From: Paracoccaceae bacterium
GTDB lineage: Bacteria; Pseudomonadota; Alphaproteobacteria; Rhodobacterales; Rhodobacteraceae
Reading direction: 5' to 3'
Assembly: GCA_024742695.1 (NCBI GenBank)
Contig: JANSXY010000004.1
Coordinates: forward strand, 186,001 to 250,000
Length of the DNA stretch: 64,000 nucleotides
Part shown: positions 24,999 through 34,184 of the stretch, piece after piece
Layout of the letters: every line of letters begins with the position of its first letter
Position numbering within the stretch: position 1 is the stretch's first letter
Notes under the pieces: model-generated
What the model was told of the DNA's origin: nothing
What the model saw: the letters and a program-made list of their open reading frames with translations, nothing else
Databases searched by the model: none
Position numbers and translations under genes: made by a program

Positions 24999-26261
24999 AT
25001 GAGCGACGGGTTCGAACGCAGCCTCGAGGAACGGCTGTGCCGCTATGCGGCGGTCGACACGCAGAGCGACGAGACCGTCGCATCCAGCCCCTCCACCCCG
25101 TGCCAGCTGGACCTGCAAGGGATGCTGGTGGCGGAACTGGAGCGGATTGGCGCCGAAGAGGTCACCCTGACGGATTACGGCGCGGTGCTGGCGACGATCC
25201 CGGCCACCGCGGGCGGCGACGCGCCGGTGATGGGCTGGCTCGCCCATGTCGATACCGCGCCGGCCTACAACGCCACCGGCGTGAAGCCGCGGGTGATCCG
25301 CGGCTACAACGGTGGGACGATCAGCTTTCCCGACGCGCCGGACCTGGCGCTGACACCCGAGGTATCGCCGGCGCTGGCCGACAAGCTGGGGCATGACATC
25401 GTCACCGCCTCCGGCACCACGCTGCTGGGGGCGGACGACAAGGCCGGGGTGGCGATCGTGATGACGGCGGCCGAGCATCTTCTGGCCAACCCGCGGATCC
25501 CGCATGGCAGGATCCGCATCGCCTTTACCCCGGACGAGGAGATCGGCCGCGGAGTCGATGCCCGGCTGCCGGCCGACCTCGGCGCGGATTTCGCCTATAC
25601 CTTCGACGGCGCGCTGCCCGGCGAGATCGAGTACGAGACGTTTTCCGCCGACCAGGCGGTGGTCCGGATCACCGGCGTGGCGATCCATCCCGGCCTCGCC
25701 ACCGGCAAGCTGGTGAACGCGCTGCACCTGGCCGCGCGGATCGTCGAGACCTTGCCGCAGGCCACCCGCACACCCGAGGTGACGCGGGATCGCGAGGGAT
25801 TCTGGCACATCTACCAGATGTCCGGCACCGCGGCGGAGGCGGAGCTGAAATTCATCCTGCGCGATTTCGAACTCGCGGGGCTGGAGGCCACCGGCGAGAT
25901 GCTGCGCCGGGTCTGCGACGCGGTGGCCGCGACCGAGCCGCGGGCCGGGATCGAGGTGACGATCCGGCCGCAGTACCGCAACATGCGCTACTGGCTGGAG
26001 AAGGACATGACACCCGTGGACCTGGCCCGAGACGCGGTGCGCGCGGTGGGGCTGACGCCGCGCTCGGTCCCGATCCGGGGCGGCACCGACGGCTCGCGCC
26101 TGACCGAGTTGGGGGTGCCGACGCCCAACATCTTCACCGGCATGCAGGAAATCCACGGGCCGCTGGAATGGATCAGCGTGCAGGACATGGCGCTGGCAAC
26201 CCGCGTGGCGTTGGAACTGGCCGGCCTCGCGGCCGGCGGCCGCGGACCGGGTCAGGCGTAG
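24999..26261 (+). CDS. pepT: Peptidase T (tripeptide aminopeptidase)
   Basis: A 420-residue M20B metallopeptidase that releases the N-terminal residue of tripeptides in the cytoplasm. Zinc-binding and catalytic motifs are seen in order: LAHVDTAPA, LGADDKAGVA, FTPDEEIGRG and, in the lid domain, IHPGLATGKLVNA; a late PIRGGTDGSRL and TGMQEIHGPLEW complete the site. Its last codons overlap by 10 bp the end of the convergent P-type ATPase gene. Confidence 0.93.
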   Translation: MSDGFERSLEERLCRYAAVDTQSDETVASSPSTPCQLDLQGMLVAELERIGAEEVTLTDYGAVLATIPATAGGDAPVMGWLAHVDTAPAYNATGVKPRVIRGYNGGTISFPDAPDLALTPEVSPALADKLGHDIVTASGTTLLGADDKAGVAIVMTAAEHLLANPRIPHGRIRIAFTPDEEIGRGVDARLPADLGADFAYTFDGALPGEIEYETFSADQAVVRITGVAIHPGLATGKLVNALHLAARIVETLPQATRTPEVTRDREGFWHIYQMSGTAAEAELKFILRDFELAGLEATGEMLRRVCDAVAATEPRAGIEVTIRPQYRNMRYWLEKDMTPVDLARDAVRAVGLTPRSVPIRGGTDGSRLTELGVPTPNIFTGMQEIHGPLEWISVQDMALATRVALELAGLAAGGRGPGQA

Positions 26262-28108
26262 CGCGGTTTCAGCCGCAAGACGCGCAGCGCGTTCACGATC
26301 ACGGCAACGTCGATCGCCTCCTGCAGGATCGCGCCCTCGACCGGGGTGAGATGCCCCAGCGCCGCGGCCATCATCCCGGCCAGCGACAGGCCGATCCCGG
26401 CGACCACGCTTTGCAGGGCGATCCTGCGCGCGCCCTGCGCGATCTCGATCCCCGGCAGCAGCCGATCCAGCCGGTCGACCAGCAGCACGACATCCGCCGC
26501 CTCGGCCGAGGCCGCCGCGCCGCGCGCGCCCATCGCCACGCCCACGTCGGCGGCGGCCAGGGCCGGGGCGTCGTTCACCCCGTCGCCGACCATCGTGACC
26601 GGCCCGTTCTTGCGCTCGCTCAACACCAGCAGCACCTTGCGATCCGGTGTCAGCCCGGCCCGGACACCGTCCAGCCCCAGCCCGCGGGTCACCGCCGCCG
26701 CGATGTCGGCGCGGTCGCCGGTGGCCAGCAGGATGCGGCGATGACCCAGCCGGCGCAGCGCAGCGAGGAACCCGGCGGTGCCGTCGCGCAGCCGGTCGGC
26801 CAGCAGGATGCGGCCGGCAAGGCGCCCGTCGATGCCCACCGCGACGGTCACGGTGCCTGCCTCGGCCGGGGTCTCGGGGGGCTCGGTTTCCAGCGCTGCG
26901 GCCACGAAATCCGGCCCGCCGACGATCACGTCCCGCCCGCCGACACGGCCCGCGACACCTTCGCCCGGCACCTCTTCCGCCGCCTCGGGCAGCGGCAGGG
27001 CAAGGCCGCGGTCGCGCGCTGCCGCGACCAGCGCCTGCGCGACCGGGTGCTGCGAGGCCTGGTCGAGCGCGGCGGCAAGGCCCAGCAGTTCGTCCTCCGT
27101 CGTGCCGGGGGCGGGTTCCACCAGCGCCAGCGCCGGCTGGCCGTGGGTCAGCGTGCCGGTCTTGTCGAGGATCAGCGTGCCGGGCCGCGCCAGCGCCTCC
27201 AGGGGCCGGGCGCCCTTGATCAGCACGCCCTGTGCCGCCGCGCGCGACAGGCCGGCGACCAGCGCCACCGGCACCGCCAGGATCAGCGGGCAGGGGGTGG
27301 CCACCACCAGAACCGCCACCGCGCGGATCGGATCGCCGGTCAACGCCCAGGCCAGACCGGCGATTGTTACGGTGACGGCCAGGAAGCCCAGCGACCAGCG
27401 ATCCGCCATCCGCGCCATCGGCGCGCGCGAGCGGTGCGCCTCTTCCACCAGCCGCACGATCCCGGCATAGGTGCTGTCGGCCGCCGGGCGCGTCGCCAGC
27501 ATCTCGAACGCCTCGCCGCGGTTGGTGGCGCCCGAAAGAACCTCGTCGCCCGTCTCTCGGCGTACCGGCAGGCTTTCCCCGGTCAGCGCCGACAGGTCCA
27601 GCAGCGCCAGCCCCCGCGCCACGGTTCCGTCGACCGGCGTGACCGCGCCCTGCCGGATCAGCAGCCGGTCGCCCGGCGCGAGCGCGTCGAGCGGCACCTC
27701 GTCGAGCCTGCCATCGACGATTCGCGTCGCGCTGCGCGGCACCCGGCCCAAGAGCGCGTGCATCTCGCGCCGGGCGCGGCCCTCGGCATAGGATTCAAGG
27801 AAGGTGCCGCCGGAATACATCACCGCGACCACCGCCGCGGCCAGCGTCTCGCCGAAGCCCAGGGCGGCCGACATCGACAGCGCCGCGACGATATCCAGCC
27901 CGACCTCGCCGCGCCGAAGGCCCTGCACGATCTCCGCCACAAGCGCGGCGAGGACCGGCAGGACGCCAAGAAACCAGATCGCGCGGGCCGCCGCGTCCCG
28001 CCCCGCGAGGGTCAGCGCCAGCCCGGCGACAAGCGCCAGCAGCGCCACGGCCAGTAGCAGGCGCTTGCCGCGCCCCGTCAGCGCGGGTGGCGGCCACGCG
28101 GCGGTCAT
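26252..28108 (-). CDS. Heavy-metal P1B-type ATPase with TPCP motif
   Basis: A 618-residue metal-transporting ATPase. Two helices precede the P1B core; then come the actuator motif LTGESLP (176-182), the membrane metal motif TPCP (271-274) in place of CPC, phosphorylation loop DKTGTLT (315-321) and hinge GDGVNDAPAL. No N-terminal CxxC metal-binding domain is present. TPC-type members have been tied to Fe, Ni or Co export, so metal identity is open. An FNR-like box lies 119 bp upstream, suggesting control by oxygen. The start (MTAAWPP) is where family similarity begins. Confidence 0.87.
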   Translation of the reverse strand: MTAAWPPPALTGRGKRLLLAVALLALVAGLALTLAGRDAAARAIWFLGVLPVLAALVAEIVQGLRRGEVGLDIVAALSMSAALGFGETLAAAVVAVMYSGGTFLESYAEGRARREMHALLGRVPRSATRIVDGRLDEVPLDALAPGDRLLIRQGAVTPVDGTVARGLALLDLSALTGESLPVRRETGDEVLSGATNRGEAFEMLATRPAADSTYAGIVRLVEEAHRSRAPMARMADRWSLGFLAVTVTIAGLAWALTGDPIRAVAVLVVATPCPLILAVPVALVAGLSRAAAQGVLIKGARPLEALARPGTLILDKTGTLTHGQPALALVEPAPGTTEDELLGLAAALDQASQHPVAQALVAAARDRGLALPLPEAAEEVPGEGVAGRVGGRDVIVGGPDFVAAALETEPPETPAEAGTVTVAVGIDGRLAGRILLADRLRDGTAGFLAALRRLGHRRILLATGDRADIAAAVTRGLGLDGVRAGLTPDRKVLLVLSERKNGPVTMVGDGVNDAPALAAADVGVAMGARGAAASAEAADVVLLVDRLDRLLPGIEIAQGARRIALQSVVAGIGLSLAGMMAAALGHLTPVEGAILQEAIDVAVIVNALRVLRLKPRYA

Positions 28109-28226
28109 GCGGCGGCCCTGCCCGCGACGGGGCCGGCGGCGGATCGGCGGGTCTGGACGCGCGTGGCTGGCATCGGGCTGGCTCCGGTCGTTGGCACGAG
28201 ACTGGCGCGGCCCGGCGGGCCGCACC

Positions 28227-28240
28227 CTGATCGGGATCAA
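28227..28240. promoter_or_regulatory. FNR/FnrL-like box between P1B ATPase and rarD
   Basis: CTGAT-CGGG-ATCAA differs from the FNR consensus TTGAT-N4-ATCAA at one base. It sits in the 202-bp divergent spacer, 119 bp upstream of the ATPase start and 71 bp upstream of rarD. In Rhodobacterales FnrL switches genes at low oxygen. Confidence 0.6.
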
Positions 28241-28310
28241 GCCGGGCCGGGCGCGATTGCCAAGCGCGCGCGAATGGTGTCAATACCCCCCCGGCACGAG
28301 GGAGGAACGG

Positions 28311-29201
28311 ATGGCCGGCGGCGCGAACGAGGACAGCCCGAGGGGCTTCGCCTTCGCGGTGACCGCCTACCTGCTTTGGGGCTTCCTGCCGCTCTACATG
28401 AAGGCGCTGGCGCATATCCCGCCGGTCGAGGTGGTGGCGCACCGGGTGATCTGGGCGGTGCCGGTGGCCGGGGCGGTGCTGCTGTGGCAGCGCCGTACCG
28501 CCGATCTGCGCGCCGCGCTCCGCTCGCCCCGGACGCTGGCGATGGGGGCGGTGACGGCGGCGCTCGTCTCGCTCAACTGGGGCATCTATGTCTGGGCGAT
28601 CGGGTCGGGCAACGCGCTCGACGCCGCGCTGGGCTACTACATCAACCCGCTGTTCTCGGTCTTCCTCGGCGCGGTGCTGCTGGGCGAGCGGCCGGGTCCG
28701 GCGCAGATGGTCGCCATCGCGCTGGCCGCCGCCGCGGTCGCGGTCCTGACCTGGGAGAACGGGCAGGTGCCCTTCGCGGCGCTCGGCCTGACGCTGACCT
28801 GGGGCGCCTACGCCTATTTCAAGAAAAGCCTGCCGATCGGCCCGAACCAGGGGTTCCTCCTCGAGGTGCTGCTGCTGGTCGGGCCGGCGATCGGCTATTT
28901 CCTGTGGCTGGCGGCGCGGGGCGAGAGCCATTTCTTCACCGGCCCGGCGCTGGACGGCTGGCTGCTGCTGGGGTGCGGGATCGTCACCGCGGTGCCGCTG
29001 ATGGTCTATGCCAACGGTGCGAAGCTGCTTCGGCTGTCGACCATCGGCATCCTGCAATACATCGCCCCGACGATGATCTTCCTGACCGCCGTGTTCCTGT
29101 TCGACGAACCCTTCGGCGCGGCGGAGCGGATCGCCTTCCCGATGATCTGGGCGGCGCTGGTGATCTATACCGCGGCGCTGGTGCGGCGCACGCGCGGCTA
29201 G
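28311..29201 (+). CDS. rarD: RarD-type EamA transporter
   Basis: A 296-residue ten-helix membrane protein of the RarD branch of the EamA family. Diagnostic stretches are AYLLWGFLPLYMKAL, EVVAHRVIWAVP, SLNWGIYVWAIG, ALGYYINPLFSV and IGILQYIAPTMIFL. RarD is linked to chloramphenicol sensitivity in E. coli but its substrate is unknown. The start follows GGGAGGAA. It ends 9 bp from the convergent ppk2. Confidence 0.88.
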   Translation: MAGGANEDSPRGFAFAVTAYLLWGFLPLYMKALAHIPPVEVVAHRVIWAVPVAGAVLLWQRRTADLRAALRSPRTLAMGAVTAALVSLNWGIYVWAIGSGNALDAALGYYINPLFSVFLGAVLLGERPGPAQMVAIALAAAAVAVLTWENGQVPFAALGLTLTWGAYAYFKKSLPIGPNQGFLLEVLLLVGPAIGYFLWLAARGESHFFTGPALDGWLLLGCGIVTAVPLMVYANGAKLLRLSTIGILQYIAPTMIFLTAVFLFDEPFGAAERIAFPMIWAALVIYTAALVRRTRG

Positions 29202-29210
29202 GCCGGACGG

Positions 29211-30128
29211 TCAGTATTTTCGCGGCACGTACAGCTCGCGCGGCAGGGCGCTGCGCTCGTAATCGGGGTTGAACACCCGGTCCGGCAAACTGACCTCCTC
29301 GTGCGGAACGGCGCGGTAGGGCATCAGGCCGAGAAGGTGATCGATGCAGTTCAGCCGCGCGCGCTTCTTGTCGTTGCCCTCGACGATGTACCAGGGCGCC
29401 TCGGGGATGTTGGTGCGGGCCAGCATGTCTTCCTTGGCCTTGGTATAGTCTTCCCAGCGGACCCGGCTTTGCAGGTCCATCGGGCTCAGCTTCCATTGCT
29501 TCAGCGGATCGTGGATCCGCATCAGGAAGCGCATCTGCTGTTCCTCGTCGGTGATCGAGAACCAGTATTTCACCAGGCGGATGCCCGAGCGGACAAGCAT
29601 CCGCTCGAATTCCGGCACGTCCTGGAAGAACTGTTCGACCTCGGCCTCGTCGGCGAAGCCCATCACCCGTTCCACGCCGGCGCGGTTGTACCACGACCGG
29701 TCGAACAGCACGATCTCGCCGCCCGCCGGCAGGTGCGGGACGTAGCGCTGGAAGTACCACTGGGTCTTTTCCCGATCCGACGGCGCGGGCAGCGCGACGA
29801 CGCGCACGACGCGGGGGTTCAGGCGCTGGGTGATCCGCTTGATCACGCCGCCCTTGCCGGCGCTGTCGCGGCCTTCGAACAGCACCACGATCTTCTCGCC
29901 GCTGTGCTGCACCCAGTCCTGCAGCTTGATCAGTTCCGCCTGAAGGCGCAGCAGCGACTGGAAATACACGTGCCGATCGATCGTGTCGGGATGGGTGCGG
30001 CGGTAGATCCTGGCGATCTCCTGGCTCAGCACCGCGTCCTCGAGTTCGATCTCGATGTCCTCGTCGAGCGTGTCGGCCAGTTCCGCCTGAAGCCAGTCGC
30101 GCGCGCCGGTCTCGTCGTCCTCGGTCAT
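29211..30128 (-). CDS. ppk2: Polyphosphate kinase 2
   Basis: A 305-residue PPK2-family enzyme that transfers phosphate between polyphosphate and nucleoside di- or triphosphates, favouring NTP synthesis. Walker A GRDSAGKGG is at residues 86-94; LFDRSWYNRAGVERVMGF is the Walker B and lid segment; KYWFSITDEEQ and WEDYTKAKEDM follow. One domain only, as in class I enzymes. It lies downstream of pyrG on the same strand, 109 bp apart, which may or may not be one transcript. Confidence 0.93.
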   Translation of the reverse strand: MTEDDETGARDWLQAELADTLDEDIEIELEDAVLSQEIARIYRRTHPDTIDRHVYFQSLLRLQAELIKLQDWVQHSGEKIVVLFEGRDSAGKGGVIKRITQRLNPRVVRVVALPAPSDREKTQWYFQRYVPHLPAGGEIVLFDRSWYNRAGVERVMGFADEAEVEQFFQDVPEFERMLVRSGIRLVKYWFSITDEEQQMRFLMRIHDPLKQWKLSPMDLQSRVRWEDYTKAKEDMLARTNIPEAPWYIVEGNDKKRARLNCIDHLLGLMPYRAVPHEEVSLPDRVFNPDYERSALPRELYVPRKY

Positions 30129-30237
30129 GTCGTTGCCTCGTTTCTCACCTGCCTGTCCCGGGGCGCCCGCGGGCGCCGGGAGTCAAGCAGCACAGCGTGA
30201 CAGGCCCGTGACGCCGCGGCGCGGACCCGCTTGGCGG

Positions 30238-31881
30238 TCACACCAGCCGGCTGATGTCCTTCGCGGCGCGGACGAAGTCGGCGAACAGCGGGTGCGGCGC
30301 GAAGGGTTTCGATTTCAGCTCGGGATGGAACTGCACCCCGATGAACCACGGGTGATCGGCCACCTCGACGATCTCGGGCAACCGGCCGTCGGGCGACATG
30401 CCGGAAAAGCACAGCCCGCAGGCCTCCAGCTTCTCGCGATATTTCACGTCGACCTCGTAGCGGTGGCGGTGGCGTTCCTCGATCGTGGTGTCGCCGTAGA
30501 CCCTGGCGACGCGCGAGCCGGGCTTGAGCACCGCGGTATAGGCCCCCAGCCGCATGGTGCCGCCCTTGTCGTCTTCGAGCTTGCGGGCGACCTTGTGGTT
30601 GCCCTGCACCCATTCCTTGAGGTGGTAGACGACCGGGGTGAAGCGCCGTTTGCCGGCCTCGTGGTCGAACTCCTCCGATCCCGCGTCGCCGACCCCGGCG
30701 AGGTTGCGCGCCGCCTCGATCACCGCCATCTGCATGCCCAGGCAGATGCCCAGGTAGGGCACCTTGCGGGTGCGGGCGAATTCGGCCGCCCGGATCTTGC
30801 CCTCCGTCCCGCGCTCGCCGAAGCCGCCGGGCACGAGGATCGCGTGGAAGCCTTCCAGGTAGGGTGCGGGATCCTCGGCCTCGAAGATCTCGGCGTCGAT
30901 CCACTCGGCCTTGACCCGGACGCGGTTCGCCATGCCGCCATGCGTCAGCGCCTCGGCGATCGACTTGTAGGCGTCTTCCAGCTGGGTGTACTTGCCGACG
31001 ATCGCGATCCGCACCTCGCCCTCGGCGTTTTCCAGCCGGTCCATGACGTCTTCCCAGCGGGCCAGGTTGGGGCGCGGCGCGGGCGAGATTCCGAAGGCGT
31101 CCAGCACCGCCTGGTCGAGCCCCTCGCGATGATAGGCCAGCGGCGCCTCGTAGATCGATTTCAGGTCGGGCGCGGCGATCACGGCCTCGGTCCGGACGTT
31201 GCAGAACAGCCCGATCTTCTCGCGCTCCTTCGTCGGGATCGGATGTTCGGAGCGCAGCAACAGCACGTCAGGCGCGATGCCGATGGCGCGCAATTCCTTG
31301 ACCGAGTGCTGCGTCGGCTTGGTCTTCAACTCGCCCGAGGCGGAGATGTAGGGCAGCAGCGTCAGATGCACGAAGATGCATTGGCCGCGCGGCCGGTCCT
31401 GGCTGAACTGGCGGATCGCCTCGAAGAACGGCAGTCCCTCGATGTCGCCGACGGTGCCGCCGATCTCGCACAGCATGAAATCCACCTCGTCCTCGCCGAT
31501 GGCAAGGAACTCCTTGATCTCGTTGGTGACATGCGGAATGACCTGGATCGTCTTGCCCAGGTAGTCGCCGCGGCGCTCCTTCTCCAGCACCGTGGAATAG
31601 ATCCGGCCCGACGACACGGAATCGGTGCGCCGTGCGGAAACCCCGGTGAAACGCTCGTAATGGCCCAGGTCGAGATCGGTTTCCGCCCCGTCGTCGGTGA
31701 CGAAGACCTCGCCATGCTCGAAGGGCGACATCGTGCCGGGATCGACGTTGAGATAGGGATCGAGCTTGCGCAGCCGCACCGAGAAACCGCGCGCCTGCAA
31801 CAGCGCCCCCAGCGCGGCCGAGGCCAGCCCCTTGCCGAGGGACGAGACCACGCCACCCGTGATGAAGACGTAGCGCGCCAT
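30238..31881 (-). CDS. pyrG: CTP synthase
   Basis: A 547-residue enzyme that aminates UTP to CTP with glutamine and ATP. The N-terminal synthetase domain starts [15 protein letters not shown]; the C-terminal class I glutamine amidotransferase domain has [10 protein letters not shown] and the catalytic Cys in [12 protein letters not shown], with the paired His in FIGVQFHPE. The start is the ATG just after GGGGGA. That ribosome site can pair with an upstream segment of the leader (see the leader feature). secG lies upstream on the same strand. Confidence 0.96.
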   Translation of the reverse strand: MARYVFITGGVVSSLGKGLASAALGALLQARGFSVRLRKLDPYLNVDPGTMSPFEHGEVFVTDDGAETDLDLGHYERFTGVSARRTDSVSSGRIYSTVLEKERRGDYLGKTIQVIPHVTNEIKEFLAIGEDEVDFMLCEIGGTVGDIEGLPFFEAIRQFSQDRPRGQCIFVHLTLLPYISASGELKTKPTQHSVKELRAIGIAPDVLLLRSEHPIPTKEREKIGLFCNVRTEAVIAAPDLKSIYEAPLAYHREGLDQAVLDAFGISPAPRPNLARWEDVMDRLENAEGEVRIAIVGKYTQLEDAYKSIAEALTHGGMANRVRVKAEWIDAEIFEAEDPAPYLEGFHAILVPGGFGERGTEGKIRAAEFARTRKVPYLGICLGMQMAVIEAARNLAGVGDAGSEEFDHEAGKRRFTPVVYHLKEWVQGNHKVARKLEDDKGGTMRLGAYTAVLKPGSRVARVYGDTTIEERHRHRYEVDVKYREKLEACGLCFSGMSPDGRLPEIVEVADHPWFIGVQFHPELKSKPFAPHPLFADFVRAAKDISRLV

Positions 31882-31886
31882 GAGGA

Positions 31887-31947
31887 TCCCCCGTGATTGA
31901 CCTAGAATGAGTGTCCTGCCGGGTCCGGACTGGCCCTGCATCACGGG
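31887..31947 (-). promoter_or_regulatory. pyrG leader inverted repeat covering the ribosome binding site
   Basis: In the pyrG leader the 8-nt arm at 31940-31947 (CCCGTGAT on the coding strand) is complementary to ATCACGGG at 31890-31897, whose last Gs belong to the GGGGGA ribosome site 5-8 nt before the ATG. Pairing would close a 42-nt loop and hide the site. This could regulate translation; whether CTP or another signal acts is not shown. Confidence 0.4.
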
Positions 31948-32027
31948 AGCCAACGGCTAGCAGATTCGCGTCAGACCCGCAACTTGTAGTAATGACGCGG
32001 CGGCCGAAAGCAACGTGTTGTGGTTTC

Positions 32028-32402
32028 TCAGTCCGCCGGCGGCGGGACAAGCGGCGCGTCGGCAGAGGCCGGCGGCAGCAGATCGCCTCCGGGAAGTTCC
32101 GGGATCGCCGGGGCGTCCTGCGCCGAGCCGTCGCCGGCGTCGATCCGGTCGACGACCGAGGTGGAGGCCGAATCCTGCGCCGCGAAGACCGTCAGCGTCA
32201 GCGAGGTGATGATGAACGCCACCGCGAACACCCAGGTCAGCTTGGTCAGCGCGTTCGCCGCGCCACGGGACGACATCACGCCGCCGCCGCCACCGCCGCC
32301 GCCACCCATGCCCAGCCCGCCGCCTTCGGAGCGCTGCAGCAGCACCACCCCGATCAGCAGGAGCGCCAAGATGAGATGGACGGTGAGAACGACGTTTTCC
32401 AT
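32028..32402 (-). CDS. secG: Preprotein translocase subunit SecG
   Basis: A 124-residue protein with the two SecG helices (VVLTVHLILALLLIGVVLLQ and LTKLTWVFAVAFIITSLTLT), joined by the conserved ERSEGGGLGMGGG-type loop with an unusually long Gly run (nine in a row) and MSSRGAANALTK. An acidic, Pro-rich tail of about 45 residues extends beyond the core. It is part of the SecYEG channel. It is divergent from purA across a 181-bp spacer. Confidence 0.93.
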   Translation of the reverse strand: MENVVLTVHLILALLLIGVVLLQRSEGGGLGMGGGGGGGGGVMSSRGAANALTKLTWVFAVAFIITSLTLTVFAAQDSASTSVVDRIDAGDGSAQDAPAIPELPGGDLLPPASADAPLVPPPAD

Positions 32403-32583
32403 GATCCGGGCCGAGTTGCGGGCTGACGCGCCTATCTAGGCTTGCCGGGCGCGCGCCGCAACCCTTGAATGCCCCGGAACCGCAGGCGGGATGCGGAGCG
32501 CGGCAGGGTGCCGCGCGAAAAGCCGGTTTTCCCCGCCGCGCGCGCGCTCTATACGGGTCGCCGGATCCTCCGGGGAGATGGGC

Positions 32584-33875
<1,292 letters not shown>

Positions 33876-33876
<1 letters not shown>

Positions 33877-34130
33877 TGGCGCTGTCGTGGAAAGCCCGCC
33901 GGCGCTGGGCGCTGGTGATCCTGCTGATCGGGATGCCGGCCTATGTCGTCGTCGCCGTGACGCTCATGAACGCGCTCGACGCGCGCTTCGGCCGGTTGCC
34001 GATCTGGGCCGAGGTCATCGTCTACGTCACGCTCGGCTTCCTGTGGGCAGTGCCGTTCCGCCGGGTGTTCCGCGGCATCGGCCAGCCCGATCCGGAGGCG
34101 CCGCGCGACGGATCGGAGGGCGACCGATGA
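33876..34130 (+). CDS. DUF2842 small membrane protein
   Basis: An 84-residue protein with two hydrophobic helices (ALVILLIGMPAYVVVAVTLMNAL and AEVIVYVTLGFLWAVPFRRVF) matching the DUF2842 pattern found in alphaproteobacteria. Function unknown. Its ATG shares a base with the purA stop, so it is translated by coupling; a hairpin terminator follows directly. Confidence 0.8.
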
Positions 34131-34132
34131 AA

Positions 34133-34157
34133 CGGGCCGCCCCGATGGGGCGGCCCG
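34133..34157 (+). terminator. Terminator hairpin after the purA unit
   Basis: A perfect 11-bp stem (34133-34143 and 34147-34157) with a GAT loop follows the DUF2842 stop by 2 bp, with CGTTTCC after it. It can serve both converging transcripts. Confidence 0.7.
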
Positions 34158-34184
34158 CGTTTCCGTCGTGCCTGCGATCCGGGG

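Noticed and set aside
30238-31881. Second glutamine amidotransferase gene inside pyrG region
   Set aside because: The amidotransferase motif is the C-terminal domain of CTP synthase itself.
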